DNA of 62,575 bases from Bradyrhizobium sp. (GCF_027307225.1 NZ_DAHUXJ010000038.1:1-62575), one strand, 5' to 3'. Positions 1 to 9,313 are shown, numbered from the stretch's first letter. Numbers and translations: made by a program. The notes: generated from the sequence alone by a model not told the origin.

Positions 1-1
1 G

Positions 2-169
2 GACATTTCTCCTTCGTGGGACGGCGCCTGGCCTGAGTGGTACGATGCCTCCAAGCCCTTCCCTAGCTGGGCCGTGAACTCCACGGACAAGCGCATCGCC
101 GAGTCGCTCGACTATGTGCTGCCCAAGCACCGAGGTGTCAAGCCGAAAATCGTCCTCACCGAGGAATAA
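2..169 (+). CDS. 3' end of an unidentified, eukaryote-like gene
   Basis: An open frame enters from the left edge and runs 55 codons to a TAA at 167. The visible C-terminus contains WDGAWPEWYDASKPFPSW and ends KPKIVLTEE. I do not recognise the family. Codons are strongly GC-ending, which by itself fits either Bradyrhizobium or a trypanosomatid. What follows (CA repeats, a run of T, then a CT microsatellite) is not typical of bacterial intergenic DNA, so I infer a eukaryotic origin. Only the C-terminal end is present, so no start or domain can be given. Confidence 0.45.
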   Translation, partial: DISPSWDGAWPEWYDASKPFPSWAVNSTDKRIAESLDYVLPKHRGVKPKIVLTEE

Positions 170-707
<538 letters not shown>

Positions 708-923
708 CTACTCCGCATGATGACGGTGAATTGGCGGCCTCTTCCTGTTGCCAGCGCTGTTTGCCGCCGAAGGTGACCTGGAATGTGGGTTTGCGAGTTC
801 GGCTTGAGCCACTTTTTCCCGCAGCGAAACCAGTTCTGACATTAACCTGAAGAGTTCGTCACCGCCAAGAATCCTTTTCGGCGGATCGACAATTGGCGAT
901 GTGGGTTTCGTGCGTTGAGCCAT
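708..923 (-). CDS. Small hypothetical protein, probably frameshifted
   Basis: The frame gives 71 residues starting MAQRTKPTSPIVDPPKRI. The stretch ELFRLMSELVSLREKVAQAE looks like a genuine short amphipathic helix, as in small Rhizobiales proteins of unknown function. The C-terminal third is low-complexity, Arg/Pro/His-rich and unlike the start, so a frameshift near 780 is likely; another frame continues to a stop at 638-640. No function can be given. It is the first sequence from the left that looks bacterial. Confidence 0.35.
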   Translation of the reverse strand: MAQRTKPTSPIVDPPKRILGGDELFRLMSELVSLREKVAQAELANPHSRSPSAANSAGNRKRPPIHRHHAE

Positions 924-1002
924 CTAGTGAACTCCTTGTTTGTGCATGCCCTATTCTATCGGTATCGCGTTTCAAACTCATCAGATCGGAAAAGCGCGGC
1001 TA

Positions 1003-1467
1003 TCAAAGCGAGTCTAGTCCATGCGGTAGAGGGTTGTTGCGCTGCTGTGCCAATGACGACAGTTTGGTCTTGCAGGATCGGAGCGCGCGGACGCCGAAGC
1101 CAACGGGGCCCGATGCAATACTACGGTGACCGAAAGCCAGCTTCTTGACGTAGTTCTCGACGTGCCATCGCGCTTGCGCTCCCTCGCGGAATAAGATCAC
1201 ATCACCAACGCCATAGCGGGTGGGAGGCAAGGTGCCGCTTTCGAGAATGATTGATCCTTCGAGGATGAGGATTGTTTCATCTAAATGGTAATACCAATTG
1301 AATTTGCCTTCAGTGCACTCCCAGACTGCAGTCCAACCCAATTCATCGGCGCTTCTGGACAGCAAGCAAGACCTGGCTTGCGGATTGCCTTCAATCACCC
1401 ACGACGGTTCGATAGGCGACGAGAAGAGCTTCACTCGCAGATTGGCAGCTTCGATGGCCTTTGGCAC
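1003..1467 (-). CDS. Cupin-domain protein (DUF861/EutQ-like)
   Basis: I place the start at a GTG (1465-1467) because a perfect AAAGGAGGAG Shine-Dalgarno lies just upstream on the minus strand. The 154-residue product has a single small beta-barrel: WECTEGKFNWYYHLDETILI, then EGSIILESG, then GVGDVILFREGAQARWHV. This matches single-domain cupins of the DUF861 type, which bind small organic acids or amino acids, often with a metal. The tail after GHRSIASG is unusually long and may be altered. The 388 bases between this gene and the truncated FMN reductase hold no gene. Substrate unknown. Confidence 0.75.
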   Translation of the reverse strand: MPKAIEAANLRVKLFSSPIEPSWVIEGNPQARSCLLSRSADELGWTAVWECTEGKFNWYYHLDETILILEGSIILESGTLPPTRYGVGDVILFREGAQARWHVENYVKKLAFGHRSIASGPVGFGVRALRSCKTKLSSLAQQRNNPLPHGLDSL

Positions 1468-1855
1468 GTGACTCCTCCTTTGGCAAAGCGGGGACGAGGG
1501 AACGAACTGCACCCAAACGAATTGATGTCGAACTCGTTCCTATAGCCGCGCGTAGCGCGTCGAATGCTGACTGTGTAGCCGGGAGGGATACCGGGAAAGA
1601 TTCCGGCGCCGAAAGACAGGGGAGGCCTCGATTGCGAGGACAAGCGGAACGATCAAAGTCATTTTGGGAACCCGCGATTGAATCCCTGCCTTGTTCCAAA
1701 ATGACGGCAGTCACGCCTCCGTTGCTAACATATGATGTCGGCAGTAACTTTATTTCCGAACGAATCGACAGCAGGTCGCCGTGCACGGCGCTGAGCAGCG
1801 ACGCCGCAATCACCGCGCGCCACGCTGGCGCGCCTTGCTCGCGATTGGAAACCCG
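1468..1855. other. Gene-free stretch, probably decayed
   Basis: No frame in these 388 bases carries recognisable motifs or a good ribosome binding site. It separates a complete cupin gene from the truncated 3' end of an FMN reductase gene, so it may be a deletion or rearrangement scar. Confidence 0.5.
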
Positions 1856-2185
1856 TCATGCCAGTGGCGAAAAGCCAGGCAATGACCTCACTCCTCCGCC
1901 GACCAGCCAGTCGAGCGCATTCTTCATCACGCCGGAAACGCCGCGGGCGTATTCGGGGCTGGAGATCAGAAGGCCGTCCGTCGCGCCGATGATCTGGCGG
2001 AATGCTGAAACGGCCTCGGGCAGATGTTCGGGCGTTTCGAAATCGGAATTGAAGTAGGGGAGTTTGCCAATTCCGTCGAACGGATCGATGTCGACGCCCG
2101 CAGGCGCAAGGCGCTTTGCCGCGACAAGCACCGCCTTGTTGTAAGATGCGGCGCGAAGGCTGCCGGAAATTGCAAGGAGCCTCAT
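1856..2185 (-). pseudogene. Truncated NADPH-dependent FMN reductase (flavodoxin-like)
   Basis: The N-terminal half is clear: LLAISGSLRAASYNKAVL is the phosphate-binding loop of the FMN_red family, and SSPEYARGVSGVMKNALDWL is its conserved flavin-binding and dimer segment. Family members run about 175-190 residues, but this frame diverges after ALDWLVGGG and stops at 109 residues with the unrelated tail VRSLPGFSPLA. The missing part normally includes the GKPVALINASPRA-type strand. I therefore call it truncated, probably non-functional. It lies 12 bases downstream of the NlpC/P60 gene and would be cotranscribed with it. Confidence 0.75.
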
Positions 2186-2197
2186 CGCCTATCGCCG

Positions 2198-3055
2198 TTA
2201 GGTGAGCCGCTTAATGGCGGTGGTCTCACTGCCGGTGGCGGCAATGCGCGCGATCGCTTCGCTGGTGTCTTCGATTGTTGTCGCCATATGGTGCGCGTTG
2301 GCGTGAACGATGGTCTCGGCGTCGCGGGCGATCGCCACATGGCCTTTCCAGAAAATCAGGTCGCCGCGCCTGAGCTTCTTCGCTCCTTGCGGGTTGAGCT
2401 CGCGGCCGAGCCCATCCTGCTGCATGTCGCTGTCGCGCGGACAGCTGGTACCGGCGGCGGTGAGCGCTATCTGGACGAGGCCCGAGCAGTCGATCCCGAG
2501 GCTGCTCTTGCCACCCCACAAATACGGCGTGCCGACGAACTGCTCGGCCACTCCGACAAAGTCCGCCACATGGCTATCGATCGAACCGAGATGTTGCCAG
2601 GGCAGGTACCAGCCTTCGCGCGTCACGCCGAACAGGCCTTCCTCGCGCAGCACCGTCAGCCGTGCACCCATTGCCAACGTCTCGACCGGCGGCAGCTTGA
2701 TCGATGGACCCGGAAAGGCAAAAGTTCGCAAAGCCGTGACCTTGTGCGTCGGCGGTGTCGCGGGCTTCATCAGCGCGCCATCCGGAAACCAGCCGACATA
2801 GCCGTCGCTGCCAAGCTGGCCCCAGGCCCATCCTTCTCCGTTGCGGTCATAGATCGTGACCCGCTCGCCTTTGAGCGCCTGCGTCATCAGCTCCGCGTCA
2901 GAGGAGGGAGCGCGCCGAAGCGGCGTCAGCGGCTCGGCGATCTCGAATTCCTCGCCGGTGACAAAGCGCGCAGCCTTGACCATGCCTTCGAGATATTTCG
3001 CGGCGAGGTCGCTTCTTGCCGGCGTGAGACGTGGATCGTCATCCATATCGGGCAC
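2198..3055 (-). CDS. NlpC/P60 family peptidoglycan hydrolase with SH3 domains
   Basis: The 285-residue protein has two bacterial SH3-like segments (about residues 45-95 and 105-155; the second includes EEGLFGVTREGWYLPWQHL). A C-terminal NlpC/P60 cysteine peptidase domain follows from about 165. Catalytic residues are visible: Cys in GIDCSGLVQIAL, His in WKGHVAIA and a third polar residue in HANAHH. The family cleaves D-gamma-glutamyl-diaminopimelate links in cell-wall peptides. No signal peptide is visible, so recycling of cytoplasmic muropeptides is as likely as envelope action. The start overlaps the end of the upstream aminopeptidase gene by 17 bases, suggesting translational coupling and a shared peptide-processing role. 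Confidence 0.9.
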   Translation of the reverse strand: MPDMDDDPRLTPARSDLAAKYLEGMVKAARFVTGEEFEIAEPLTPLRRAPSSDAELMTQALKGERVTIYDRNGEGWAWGQLGSDGYVGWFPDGALMKPATPPTHKVTALRTFAFPGPSIKLPPVETLAMGARLTVLREEGLFGVTREGWYLPWQHLGSIDSHVADFVGVAEQFVGTPYLWGGKSSLGIDCSGLVQIALTAAGTSCPRDSDMQQDGLGRELNPQGAKKLRRGDLIFWKGHVAIARDAETIVHANAHHMATTIEDTSEAIARIAATGSETTAIKRLT

Positions 3056-4424
3056 TCAGCAGCCGATAGATGGCGCGCGCGGCCTGGCATTCGCCGCCTT
3101 CCGGGCGCGCCGGCTTGGCGCTCGGCGTCCATCCGAAAATGTCGACATGCAGCCAGCTTTTGGCCGTTTCGACAAACCGCTGCAGAAACAGCGCGCAGGT
3201 GATCGAGCCGGCAAAGCCGCCCGACGGTGCGTTGTTGATATTGGCCACTTTCGAATCGAGCCAGCTGTCATAAGGCGGCCACAATGGCAGCCGCCACAAC
3301 GGATCGTTCTCTTGTCTGGCACAAGCCGAGAGCGCCTCGGCGAGCCGCTCGTCATTGGTGTAAAACGGCGGCAGATCGGGTCCAAGCGCGACCCGCGCCG
3401 CGCCCGTCAGCGTGCCGAGATCGATCAACAGCTCCGGCGTTTCCTCGTCGGCGAGCGCGAGCGCATCGGCCAGCACCAGCCGACCTTCCGCGTCGGTGTT
3501 GCCGATCTCGACCGTCAGACCCTTGCGCGACGTGAAGATATCGAGCGGGCGAAAGGCATTGCCGGCTACCGCATTCTCGACCGCCGGAATCAGAACCCGC
3601 AGCCGCACTTTGAGCCCGGCACCCATCACCATCTGCGCCAGAGCGAGCACGTTGGCGGCGCCGCCCATGTCCTTCTTCATGATCAGCATGCTCGAGGACG
3701 GTTTCAAGTCGAGTCCGCCGGTATCGAAGCAGACACCCTTGCCGACCAGCGTCACCTTGGGATGGGATGGATCGCCCCAGGTGAAATCGATCAGGCGCGG
3801 CGCGCGCGGCGAGGCCATGCCGACAGCATGAATCAAGGGAAAGTTTTGTCGCGTCAGATCCTCGCCGACCACGCAGGTGAGACTGGCATCGAAGCGTTGC
3901 GCGAGCGCTTGCGCAGCCTGCGCAAGTTCCTCCGGTCCCATGTCATTGGACGGCGTGTTGATGAGATCGCGGGCAAGCGTTGCCGCATCCGCGATCCGCG
4001 TGATGTCGGCGATGTCGACGCCGTTTGGCGGCACCAGCTTGACTTCAGGGGGCTCTGATTCTCGGTACCGGCCAAAGCGATAGCAGCCGAGCGCAAAAGC
4101 GAGCGTCGCAAGATGGGCCTGTTGCGCAGCGACATTGGCGAAACGATAGATGCCCGGCGGCAGCAGCCCCGGCAATTGACCCGTCCTGAACGGGTCGCGG
4201 AATTTGGCGGTCTCATCCTCCAGGGCGAATAGCACCTGCGCGATCTCGCCGCCGGCATTGGGCAGCGCGAGCCAGGCACCCGGCTTGGCGCTAAATCCGC
4301 TGGCGCGGGCGAATTGCCGGGACGCTTCGGGAAGACCGGCGGAGATCGCATCCCATGTCGCCTTGGTTGCAAACGTAATCGGAATAGCCGGCGTCGCGGG
4401 TGCGGTCTCGAACGCTGATTGCAT
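3039..4424 (-). CDS. M17 leucyl aminopeptidase family protein
   Basis: The 461-residue protein carries the M17 metal-binding signature NTDAEGRLVLADAL and the upstream VGKGVCFDTGGLDLKP with the conserved metal-ligand Asp and catalytic Lys. KKDMGGAANVLAL follows. The family releases N-terminal residues from peptides with a two-metal centre, in hexamers in the cytoplasm. The C-terminus SITCALFLQRF is typical. The gene precedes the NlpC/P60 hydrolase in a two-gene overlap, so it may digest peptides released from cell-wall turnover. The start at 4424 is the first in-frame ATG before the N-terminal domain. A paired-hairpin element begins 62 bases upstream of it. Confidence 0.92.
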   Translation of the reverse strand: MQSAFETAPATPAIPITFATKATWDAISAGLPEASRQFARASGFSAKPGAWLALPNAGGEIAQVLFALEDETAKFRDPFRTGQLPGLLPPGIYRFANVAAQQAHLATLAFALGCYRFGRYRESEPPEVKLVPPNGVDIADITRIADAATLARDLINTPSNDMGPEELAQAAQALAQRFDASLTCVVGEDLTRQNFPLIHAVGMASPRAPRLIDFTWGDPSHPKVTLVGKGVCFDTGGLDLKPSSSMLIMKKDMGGAANVLALAQMVMGAGLKVRLRVLIPAVENAVAGNAFRPLDIFTSRKGLTVEIGNTDAEGRLVLADALALADEETPELLIDLGTLTGAARVALGPDLPPFYTNDERLAEALSACARQENDPLWRLPLWPPYDSWLDSKVANINNAPSGGFAGSITCALFLQRFVETAKSWLHVDIFGWTPSAKPARPEGGECQAARAIYRLLSARYG

Positions 4425-4486
4425 GCTTCTCTCGGTCTTCGACGTCGCTGGTTTCGCAAGATTCTACAATGGCACATGGCGTCAAA

Positions 4487-4647
4487 CTAGTGCGGTGAAG
4501 TTCCTATCAGTTTCGCGGTAACCTCGTCATAGGAACTTCAAATTCTAAACCGCACTAGAATCATATAATTGGCTAGTGCTCCTTTGATTCCGAAGTTCGT
4601 AAACGTGGAGCCGCAATATGATACGAACTTCGGAATCGGAGCACTAG
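4487..4647. mobile_element. Paired-hairpin CTAG element, copy 1 (class C), inserted in the MFS gene
   Basis: Two hairpins (4487-4558 and 4573-4647) each begin and end with CTAG and are separated by the 14-base AT-rich spacer 4559-4572. The feet read CTAGTGC...GCACTAG in both. The left arm of the first hairpin has lost about nine bases relative to copy 4. Deleting the element with one CTAG gives GGA-CGA-CTA-GTT-TGA at the end of the MFS gene, a natural stop; with the element present, translation runs into hairpin 2 and stops at its outer CTAG. Confidence 0.92.
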
Positions 4648-5964
4648 TCGTCCCAGCGAGAACGCCGCCACCGCCGCACATAGCGCAGCGGTTGCCGCCA
4701 CCACAAATACTTCGCCCGTACTCCATTTCAGGCTGAGCAGCACGCCGCCGACGAGCGGGCCGACGATCGAGCCGACCCGACCCACCCCGAGCGCCCAGCC
4801 GACACCGGTCGCCCGGACAGATGTGGGATAGAATCCGGCCGCCAGCGCGTTGGCGGCGATCTGTCCGCCGACGATGCAGAACCCGGCGGCGAAGATCGCG
4901 ATCGTCACGGGGACGGTGGAGTGCCCGAGCTGACCGATCGCTCCGACCGCAAACACCGCGATGAAATAGACCAGCGCCAGCGCGCGAAACGAGAAGCGGT
5001 CGATGATGCGGCCAAGCACGACGGTGCCAACGATGCCGCCGACCTGGAACATCGAGCCGATCATGGCGGCCGTTGAAATCGAGGCTCCGAGATCGTTCAG
5101 CACCGTCGGCAGCCAGTTCGACAGGAAATACAGGTCGAGCAGGCTCATGAAGAACACGACCCACAGAAGCAGCGTGGCCAGCGTTCGATCGTCCGTGAAC
5201 AGATGCTGGACCGGAATGCCCTTCAACGCCGGCTCATCCACGACAAAGCGCGCGCTACCCGCAAGACTGACATTCGGGTTGATGCGGGACAGCAATTCGG
5301 CGACACGCCCATTGGCGCGGCCGGTCAACGCCAGGAACCGCACCGACTCCGGCAAGCGCAGCGCGAGAATGGGCGCCAGCAAAAGCGGAGCCGCACCGCC
5401 GACCACGAATACCGATCGCCAGCCAAGATGTGGGATCAAGGCCGCCGCGAGAAAGCCGCCGAGCGCAGCCCCGATCGAGAAGCCGACGAACATCACCATC
5501 ACCATGGTGGCGCGGCGGCGGTGCGGGCTGAACTCGGAGGTAAGCGCCACCGTGTTCGGCATCGCGCCCCCGAGGCCGAGGCCGGTCAGAACCCGGACCA
5601 CGACCAGCGCATTCACGTCATTGACGAGAGAGGTGATGAGCGTGCCGAGACCGAAGGCCAACGTGGAGAGGATGATAATCTTCTTGCGCCCGATGCGGTC
5701 GGCCAGCGGACCGAACAGCAGCGCGCCGATCATCAGCCCGAACAGGCCGGCGCTGAGCACCGGGCCGAGCGCCGCCTTGCCGATATGCCATTCCTTCGCA
5801 AGCGACGGCGCGACATAGCCGATCGCCGTGGTGTCGAAGCCGTCGAGAAGCAGAACGGTCGCGCAGGCCAACAACAGTTTGATCTGAAACGGGCCGACCG
5901 GCTGCGCATCGATGAAGGCCGCGACATCGACGGCCGATGCGTCTTTTGCTGGCGTCGCCGACAT
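4573..5964 (-). CDS. MFS transporter, aromatic acid:H+ symporter (AAHS) type
   Basis: The 463-residue protein has the 12-helix MFS pattern. Between helices 2 and 3 is FGPLADRIGRKKIII, the classic loop motif, and the N-terminal helix carries LDGFDTTAIGYVAPSL, typical of the PcaK/BenK/MhpT group that imports aromatic acids such as 4-hydroxybenzoate or benzoate. LPESVRFL closes the first half. The neighbouring FAD monooxygenase, on the same strand upstream, fits aromatic catabolism. The last 22 residues (LRFRSSYHIAAP onward) come from a repeat element inserted at the 3' end; the native product is predicted to end SLGRLV, 441 residues. Substrate is inferred only. Confidence 0.9.
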   Translation of the reverse strand: MSATPAKDASAVDVAAFIDAQPVGPFQIKLLLACATVLLLDGFDTTAIGYVAPSLAKEWHIGKAALGPVLSAGLFGLMIGALLFGPLADRIGRKKIIILSTLAFGLGTLITSLVNDVNALVVVRVLTGLGLGGAMPNTVALTSEFSPHRRRATMVMVMFVGFSIGAALGGFLAAALIPHLGWRSVFVVGGAAPLLLAPILALRLPESVRFLALTGRANGRVAELLSRINPNVSLAGSARFVVDEPALKGIPVQHLFTDDRTLATLLLWVVFFMSLLDLYFLSNWLPTVLNDLGASISTAAMIGSMFQVGGIVGTVVLGRIIDRFSFRALALVYFIAVFAVGAIGQLGHSTVPVTIAIFAAGFCIVGGQIAANALAAGFYPTSVRATGVGWALGVGRVGSIVGPLVGGVLLSLKWSTGEVFVVAATAALCAAVAAFSLGRLVLRFRSSYHIAAPRLRTSESKEH

Positions 5965-5990
5965 AATCCCAAGTCCCTTTTTGAGCCTTC

Positions 5991-6073
5991 GTCATTGCGA
6001 GGAGCGTCAGCGACGCAGCAATCCATATTTCCTTCAATCAGGCCTGGATTTCTTCGCTGGCGCTCGCAATGAC
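5991..6073. repeat. Dispersed palindromic repeat (GTCATTGCGAGG family)
   Basis: An imperfect palindrome, GTCATTGCGAGGAGCG...CGCTCGCAATGAC, with the recognisable inner GCAATCCA/TGGATT pairing. A longer relative lies at 24244-24351. It sits between the MFS and monooxygenase genes. Confidence 0.8.
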
Positions 6074-6081
6074 ACCAGCGA

Positions 6082-7299
6082 CTACGTGCGCAACGCCTCT
6101 TTGGAGAAGCCCGCAATCTGCTTGTAGCTGTCGGAGAAGGCAACCAGCTCGTCATGGCTGATGACGTCGCCGATCGCCTTGAATGGCTTGTCGTTGGTGC
6201 GCTGATAGACCTCGCGCAGGATCGCGTCGGGCGGATTGGTGCGGTTGGTGAGAACGATGCGGGTGGTTTTCTCCAGCCGCTCCTTTTCATAAGACCCAAA
6301 GGCCGCCACGGGATCGCTAGCGGCTGATAGCGCCGACGTCATCGCCCGCGCATCGAGGATCGCTTGCCCCGCTCCGTTGGATCCGCGCGGCACCATCGGG
6401 TGAGCCGCATCGCCCAAAAGCGTAATGCGGCCAAAACTCCAGCGCGGCAGTGGGTCCTGATCGACCATCGGAAACTCCAGCACGCTGTCGGCGGCGCGGA
6501 TGAAGGCGGGGACGTCGAGCCAGTCGAAGTGCCAATCGGAAAAGGCGCCGATGAAATCGTCGAGCGAGCCTGCTCTATTCCAGTCGCGCCGGCGATAGTT
6601 CGGAGTTTCGATCTCGGCGACCCAGTTGATGAGCTGCAGGCCATCGCTGTCCGCCTCGCGGATCGGGTAGATCACCATCTTGCCATGCGACAGCCAGCCC
6701 GCGCGCGTCATGCTGGCGCCGGACAGGATCGGCTTCCAGCGCGTCACGCCGCGCCACATGTTGACGCCGGAATACCGCGGCTCGCCCTCGTTTGGGAAAA
6801 ACTGCTTGCGGATCGCTGAATTGATCCCGTCGCAGGCAATCGCCGCGCGGCCGCGCACGCGCTGGCCAGATGCGAAATTCAAGGTGACACCGGCTTCATC
6901 CTGCTCGACGCTGACGCAATGGTTACCGGTGAGAATTCGATCAGTGCCGGCACGCCCCTTGAAAGCGTCCAGCAGCACCATGTGCAGGTCGCCGCGATGA
7001 ATGGACAATTGCGGATGTTCGTAGCCAGCCGCGCGGCCGAGTGGCTCCTGATAGATCAACTGCCCAAAGCGGTTGAAGAAGGAGGCGTCCTTGGTCTTGA
7101 TCGCGACCCGCGCCAGGTCGGCCTCGAGGCCGAGTGCGGCGAACTCCTTGGTCGCATGCGGCAGGAGGTTGATGCCGACGCCAACGGCACGGATCTCGGC
7201 TGCGGATTCGAAGATGCGGCAGGTAATGTTAGCCGCATGCAACGAAAGGCCCAGCGTCAGGCCGCCGATGCCGCCACCGACAATCAAGATGTCGTCCAT
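6082..7299 (-). CDS. FAD-dependent monooxygenase (PhzS / salicylate-hydroxylase-like)
   Basis: The start at 7299 is chosen because GGGGAGGG precedes this ATG; it gives 405 residues. The N-terminus DDILIVGGGIGGLTLGL is the FAD dinucleotide-binding GxGxxG. CDGINSAIR is the conserved DG motif, and LLGDAAHPMVPRGSNGAGQA is the second FAD-binding GD motif of class A flavoprotein monooxygenases. VGINLLPHA is characteristic of the PhzS-like branch. These enzymes hydroxylate aromatic rings using NAD(P)H and oxygen. With the AAHS-type transporter downstream on the same strand (118 bases from the end of this gene), a small uptake-and-hydroxylation unit is likely. The actual aromatic substrate cannot be read from sequence. 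Confidence 0.88.
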   Translation of the reverse strand: MDDILIVGGGIGGLTLGLSLHAANITCRIFESAAEIRAVGVGINLLPHATKEFAALGLEADLARVAIKTKDASFFNRFGQLIYQEPLGRAAGYEHPQLSIHRGDLHMVLLDAFKGRAGTDRILTGNHCVSVEQDEAGVTLNFASGQRVRGRAAIACDGINSAIRKQFFPNEGEPRYSGVNMWRGVTRWKPILSGASMTRAGWLSHGKMVIYPIREADSDGLQLINWVAEIETPNYRRRDWNRAGSLDDFIGAFSDWHFDWLDVPAFIRAADSVLEFPMVDQDPLPRWSFGRITLLGDAAHPMVPRGSNGAGQAILDARAMTSALSAASDPVAAFGSYEKERLEKTTRIVLTNRTNPPDAILREVYQRTNDKPFKAIGDVISHDELVAFSDSYKQIAGFSKEALRT

Positions 7300-7406
7300 G
7301 TTCCCTCCCCGCATCACTTGCGGTTGCTGTGATGAAACACGATTAGTGAGCTTACTGTCAATCTAGGCGATCCCCGACGGTTGGCTTGTTACGCCGGCGC
7401 GATTAT

Positions 7407-7552
7407 CCCTCACCCTTGTGGGGAGGGTGGCGCGTCGCGAGCGAAGCGAGCACGTGCCGGGTGGGGGTAAATCTTGGCAAGCGACAAGCGCGGCCCCCAC
7501 CCCGGTCTCCCTGCGGTCGACCGACCCTCCCCACGCATTCGCGGGGGAGGGA
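7407..7552. repeat. Dispersed palindromic repeat (CCCTCACCC...GGGGGAGGG)
   Basis: Outer arms CCCTCACCCTTGTGGGGAGG and its imperfect complement ending GCGGGGGAGGG bracket inner GTGGGGGT / CCCCCACCCC arms. This is an imperfect dispersed repeat commonly seen between Bradyrhizobium genes. It lies in the gap between the exported CxxCH protein and the monooxygenase. Confidence 0.75.
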
Positions 7553-7575
7553 TGAAGAGCGGGCCACGTGGATTC

Positions 7576-9135
7576 TTAATGGTTCGCGCCGACGAAACAC
7601 ATGCCCATGCGCGAGGTCTCGCTCATGACCTGACAGGCCAGTCCCTTGGCGCAACCCCATGACGTGAAGCTGCCGTCGTTGTCGGCGGCCTTGTTACCAA
7701 CTTTGGCCTGTAGGCCGTAGCAATGCGCGCCCCAGCCGTCGTCATATTCGGTTCCCGCCAGTTCGCGGCTGCCACGCAGCTGCGGCCGTTCGGAAAAGCC
7801 GCGGGAGTAATCGACCGGCTTGCCGTCGCGGATTGCAACGAGAATATCGCGGCGGCGAACCTGGTCGCCGAAGAAATGCGGCGAAGCCGGCACGATCAGA
7901 GTATTGGACGGATGTTCGGCCATCCAGTCGACGCCCGGAAAATGAAAGCCGCCGATGCCGCGGGTCTGATGGCATCCGGCGCAAGTGATGTCGTTGAGAC
8001 GGCGCTCGAAGCCCGCAACCGAGCGGATGTTTTGCAGGGCAATCCCGCCTGCCGCCGCCCTTCGCAGCGCCGTCACCACATCGTCGGTCGAGAAGACGGG
8101 ATTGTCGCCCTCGCCTTGCACCATCCCGAAGGCCGGCTGTAGCGGCGAAGATGAAAAGCCGATCGGCGTCGGCGCAATCGCCCGCGTCGCCAGAAACTGT
8201 TTCGGGATCAGCACCGTGCCGCGATCGAATTCGCTCAAATGCGCGGGATCGAGCAGCCAGTCCCTGAAATCGCGCTTGAGCTTTTCATCCGACAACAGGC
8301 GTTCGCGGTCGATCTGGTCTTCCAGCGTCGCTTCCCCGAACGCCTTCGTTTCGCGGTCGTAGTCGAAGACCTTCAGGAGATAGTCCGTGCGAAAATCATG
8401 CGCCGGCGTTTGCGCAACATGGGCAATCTGAATGTTGGTTTCAATGCGTTCGATATTGGCCGGTCCGATCAGAGAAAGCGGCCCGCTATCTGAAGTCAGC
8501 TTTTCCGCAAGCGCAGGGCCCGTCAGCGTCCAGTCAGCCGTTTCGAGCCAGTGGCGGGCGATCGTCCCGCAAGTGAGCGATGCAGTGCTTCCGTCGGCTT
8601 TCGCCTTCAGGATCAGATTGAGCGTCATCGGCAGACGCGCCGAGGCGCCGTGATCGCCGACCGGCGGAGCATCGATTTGTGCCAGCCGATAGATCAGGCG
8701 GATCTCGCCGCAACTTTCCGGGTCGACGTAAGCGCGGTCCATCCGGTTGATGACACCGGAGAGCACAAAGCGCGTCGCATCGGAATAGAGTTGGCCGCGA
8801 TCGAACAGCTCAAAATCGAACTGCGATCCGACGCCGATGGTCTGGCTCGGCAGCTCAGTCTTGTGTTTTTGCATGTATCGCTCGAACTCGGCGTCGAGCG
8901 CTTTTCGGATCGGCGCCATCGCAGGCAACACAAACAAGACGTCATCCGTGAGTGGCCTGCTCGGCGGCGCGCCCAGCATTCGCGCGAGGCCAAGGGGGCC
9001 ATGGTCGAGCTCACGCAACGCGCCGGGATCGGTGACGGCCGTGCCGCGTTCCAGCAACGGCGCGCCACGCGCCGGGCCGAGCGGCGACAGACACAAAAGC
9101 GCGAGGGCAAGGAGGGAAGAACGCAACGAAGCCAT
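7576..9135 (-). CDS. Exported protein of unknown function with one CxxCH motif
   Basis: A 519-residue protein with a clear signal peptide (LLALALLCLSPLGPARGA, cleavage near residue 24). Near residue 395 is DITCAGCHQTRGIGG, a CxxCH that could bind one c-type haem, but no second haem site or obvious distal Met motif is evident. The end has a Cys-rich segment (WGCAKGLACQ, GMCFVG). I do not recognise a named family. Length, export and a lone CxxCH suggest a periplasmic oxidoreductase or cytochrome-like protein, or a degenerate member of one. It is flanked by dispersed repeats on both sides and appears monocistronic. Confidence 0.75.
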   Translation of the reverse strand: MASLRSSLLALALLCLSPLGPARGAPLLERGTAVTDPGALRELDHGPLGLARMLGAPPSRPLTDDVLFVLPAMAPIRKALDAEFERYMQKHKTELPSQTIGVGSQFDFELFDRGQLYSDATRFVLSGVINRMDRAYVDPESCGEIRLIYRLAQIDAPPVGDHGASARLPMTLNLILKAKADGSTASLTCGTIARHWLETADWTLTGPALAEKLTSDSGPLSLIGPANIERIETNIQIAHVAQTPAHDFRTDYLLKVFDYDRETKAFGEATLEDQIDRERLLSDEKLKRDFRDWLLDPAHLSEFDRGTVLIPKQFLATRAIAPTPIGFSSSPLQPAFGMVQGEGDNPVFSTDDVVTALRRAAAGGIALQNIRSVAGFERRLNDITCAGCHQTRGIGGFHFPGVDWMAEHPSNTLIVPASPHFFGDQVRRRDILVAIRDGKPVDYSRGFSERPQLRGSRELAGTEYDDGWGAHCYGLQAKVGNKAADNDGSFTSWGCAKGLACQVMSETSRMGMCFVGANH

Positions 9136-9237
9136 GTCCTGACAAACACCACGCGGAGGCGCCCATTCCAGGGAGCCTCCGCGTGGTTTGGTTCAGGAAG
9201 TAGCCGAAAGCGCGGCGGATTGTCGCTCTATCTATTT

Positions 9238-9313
9238 GAGCATGATCTCCGCGCAAACGCGTTCCGCGTTTGTCGCGAGAGAAAACCGCTACACACTTTT
9301 CCGGATCATGCTC
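9238..9313. repeat. Dispersed palindromic repeat (GAGCATGATC...GATCATGCTC)
   Basis: Perfect outer arms GAGCATGAT / ATCATGCTC with an inner ACGCGTTCCGCGT palindrome. A related full copy lies at 37773-37842 and a half copy at about 25119-25150. It abuts the stop codon of the next gene. Confidence 0.8.

Noticed and set aside
1391..2057. Overlapping frames in both directions over the gap between the cupin and the FMN reductase
   Set aside because: No motif, no ribosome site, and each contradicts the other; treated as a gene-free scar.
2024..3202. Long plus-strand frame (392 codons) across the FMN reductase and NlpC/P60 genes
   Set aside because: Opposite-strand shadow of genes with clear catalytic motifs; composition is Arg-rich and motif-free, as expected for GC-rich antisense frames.
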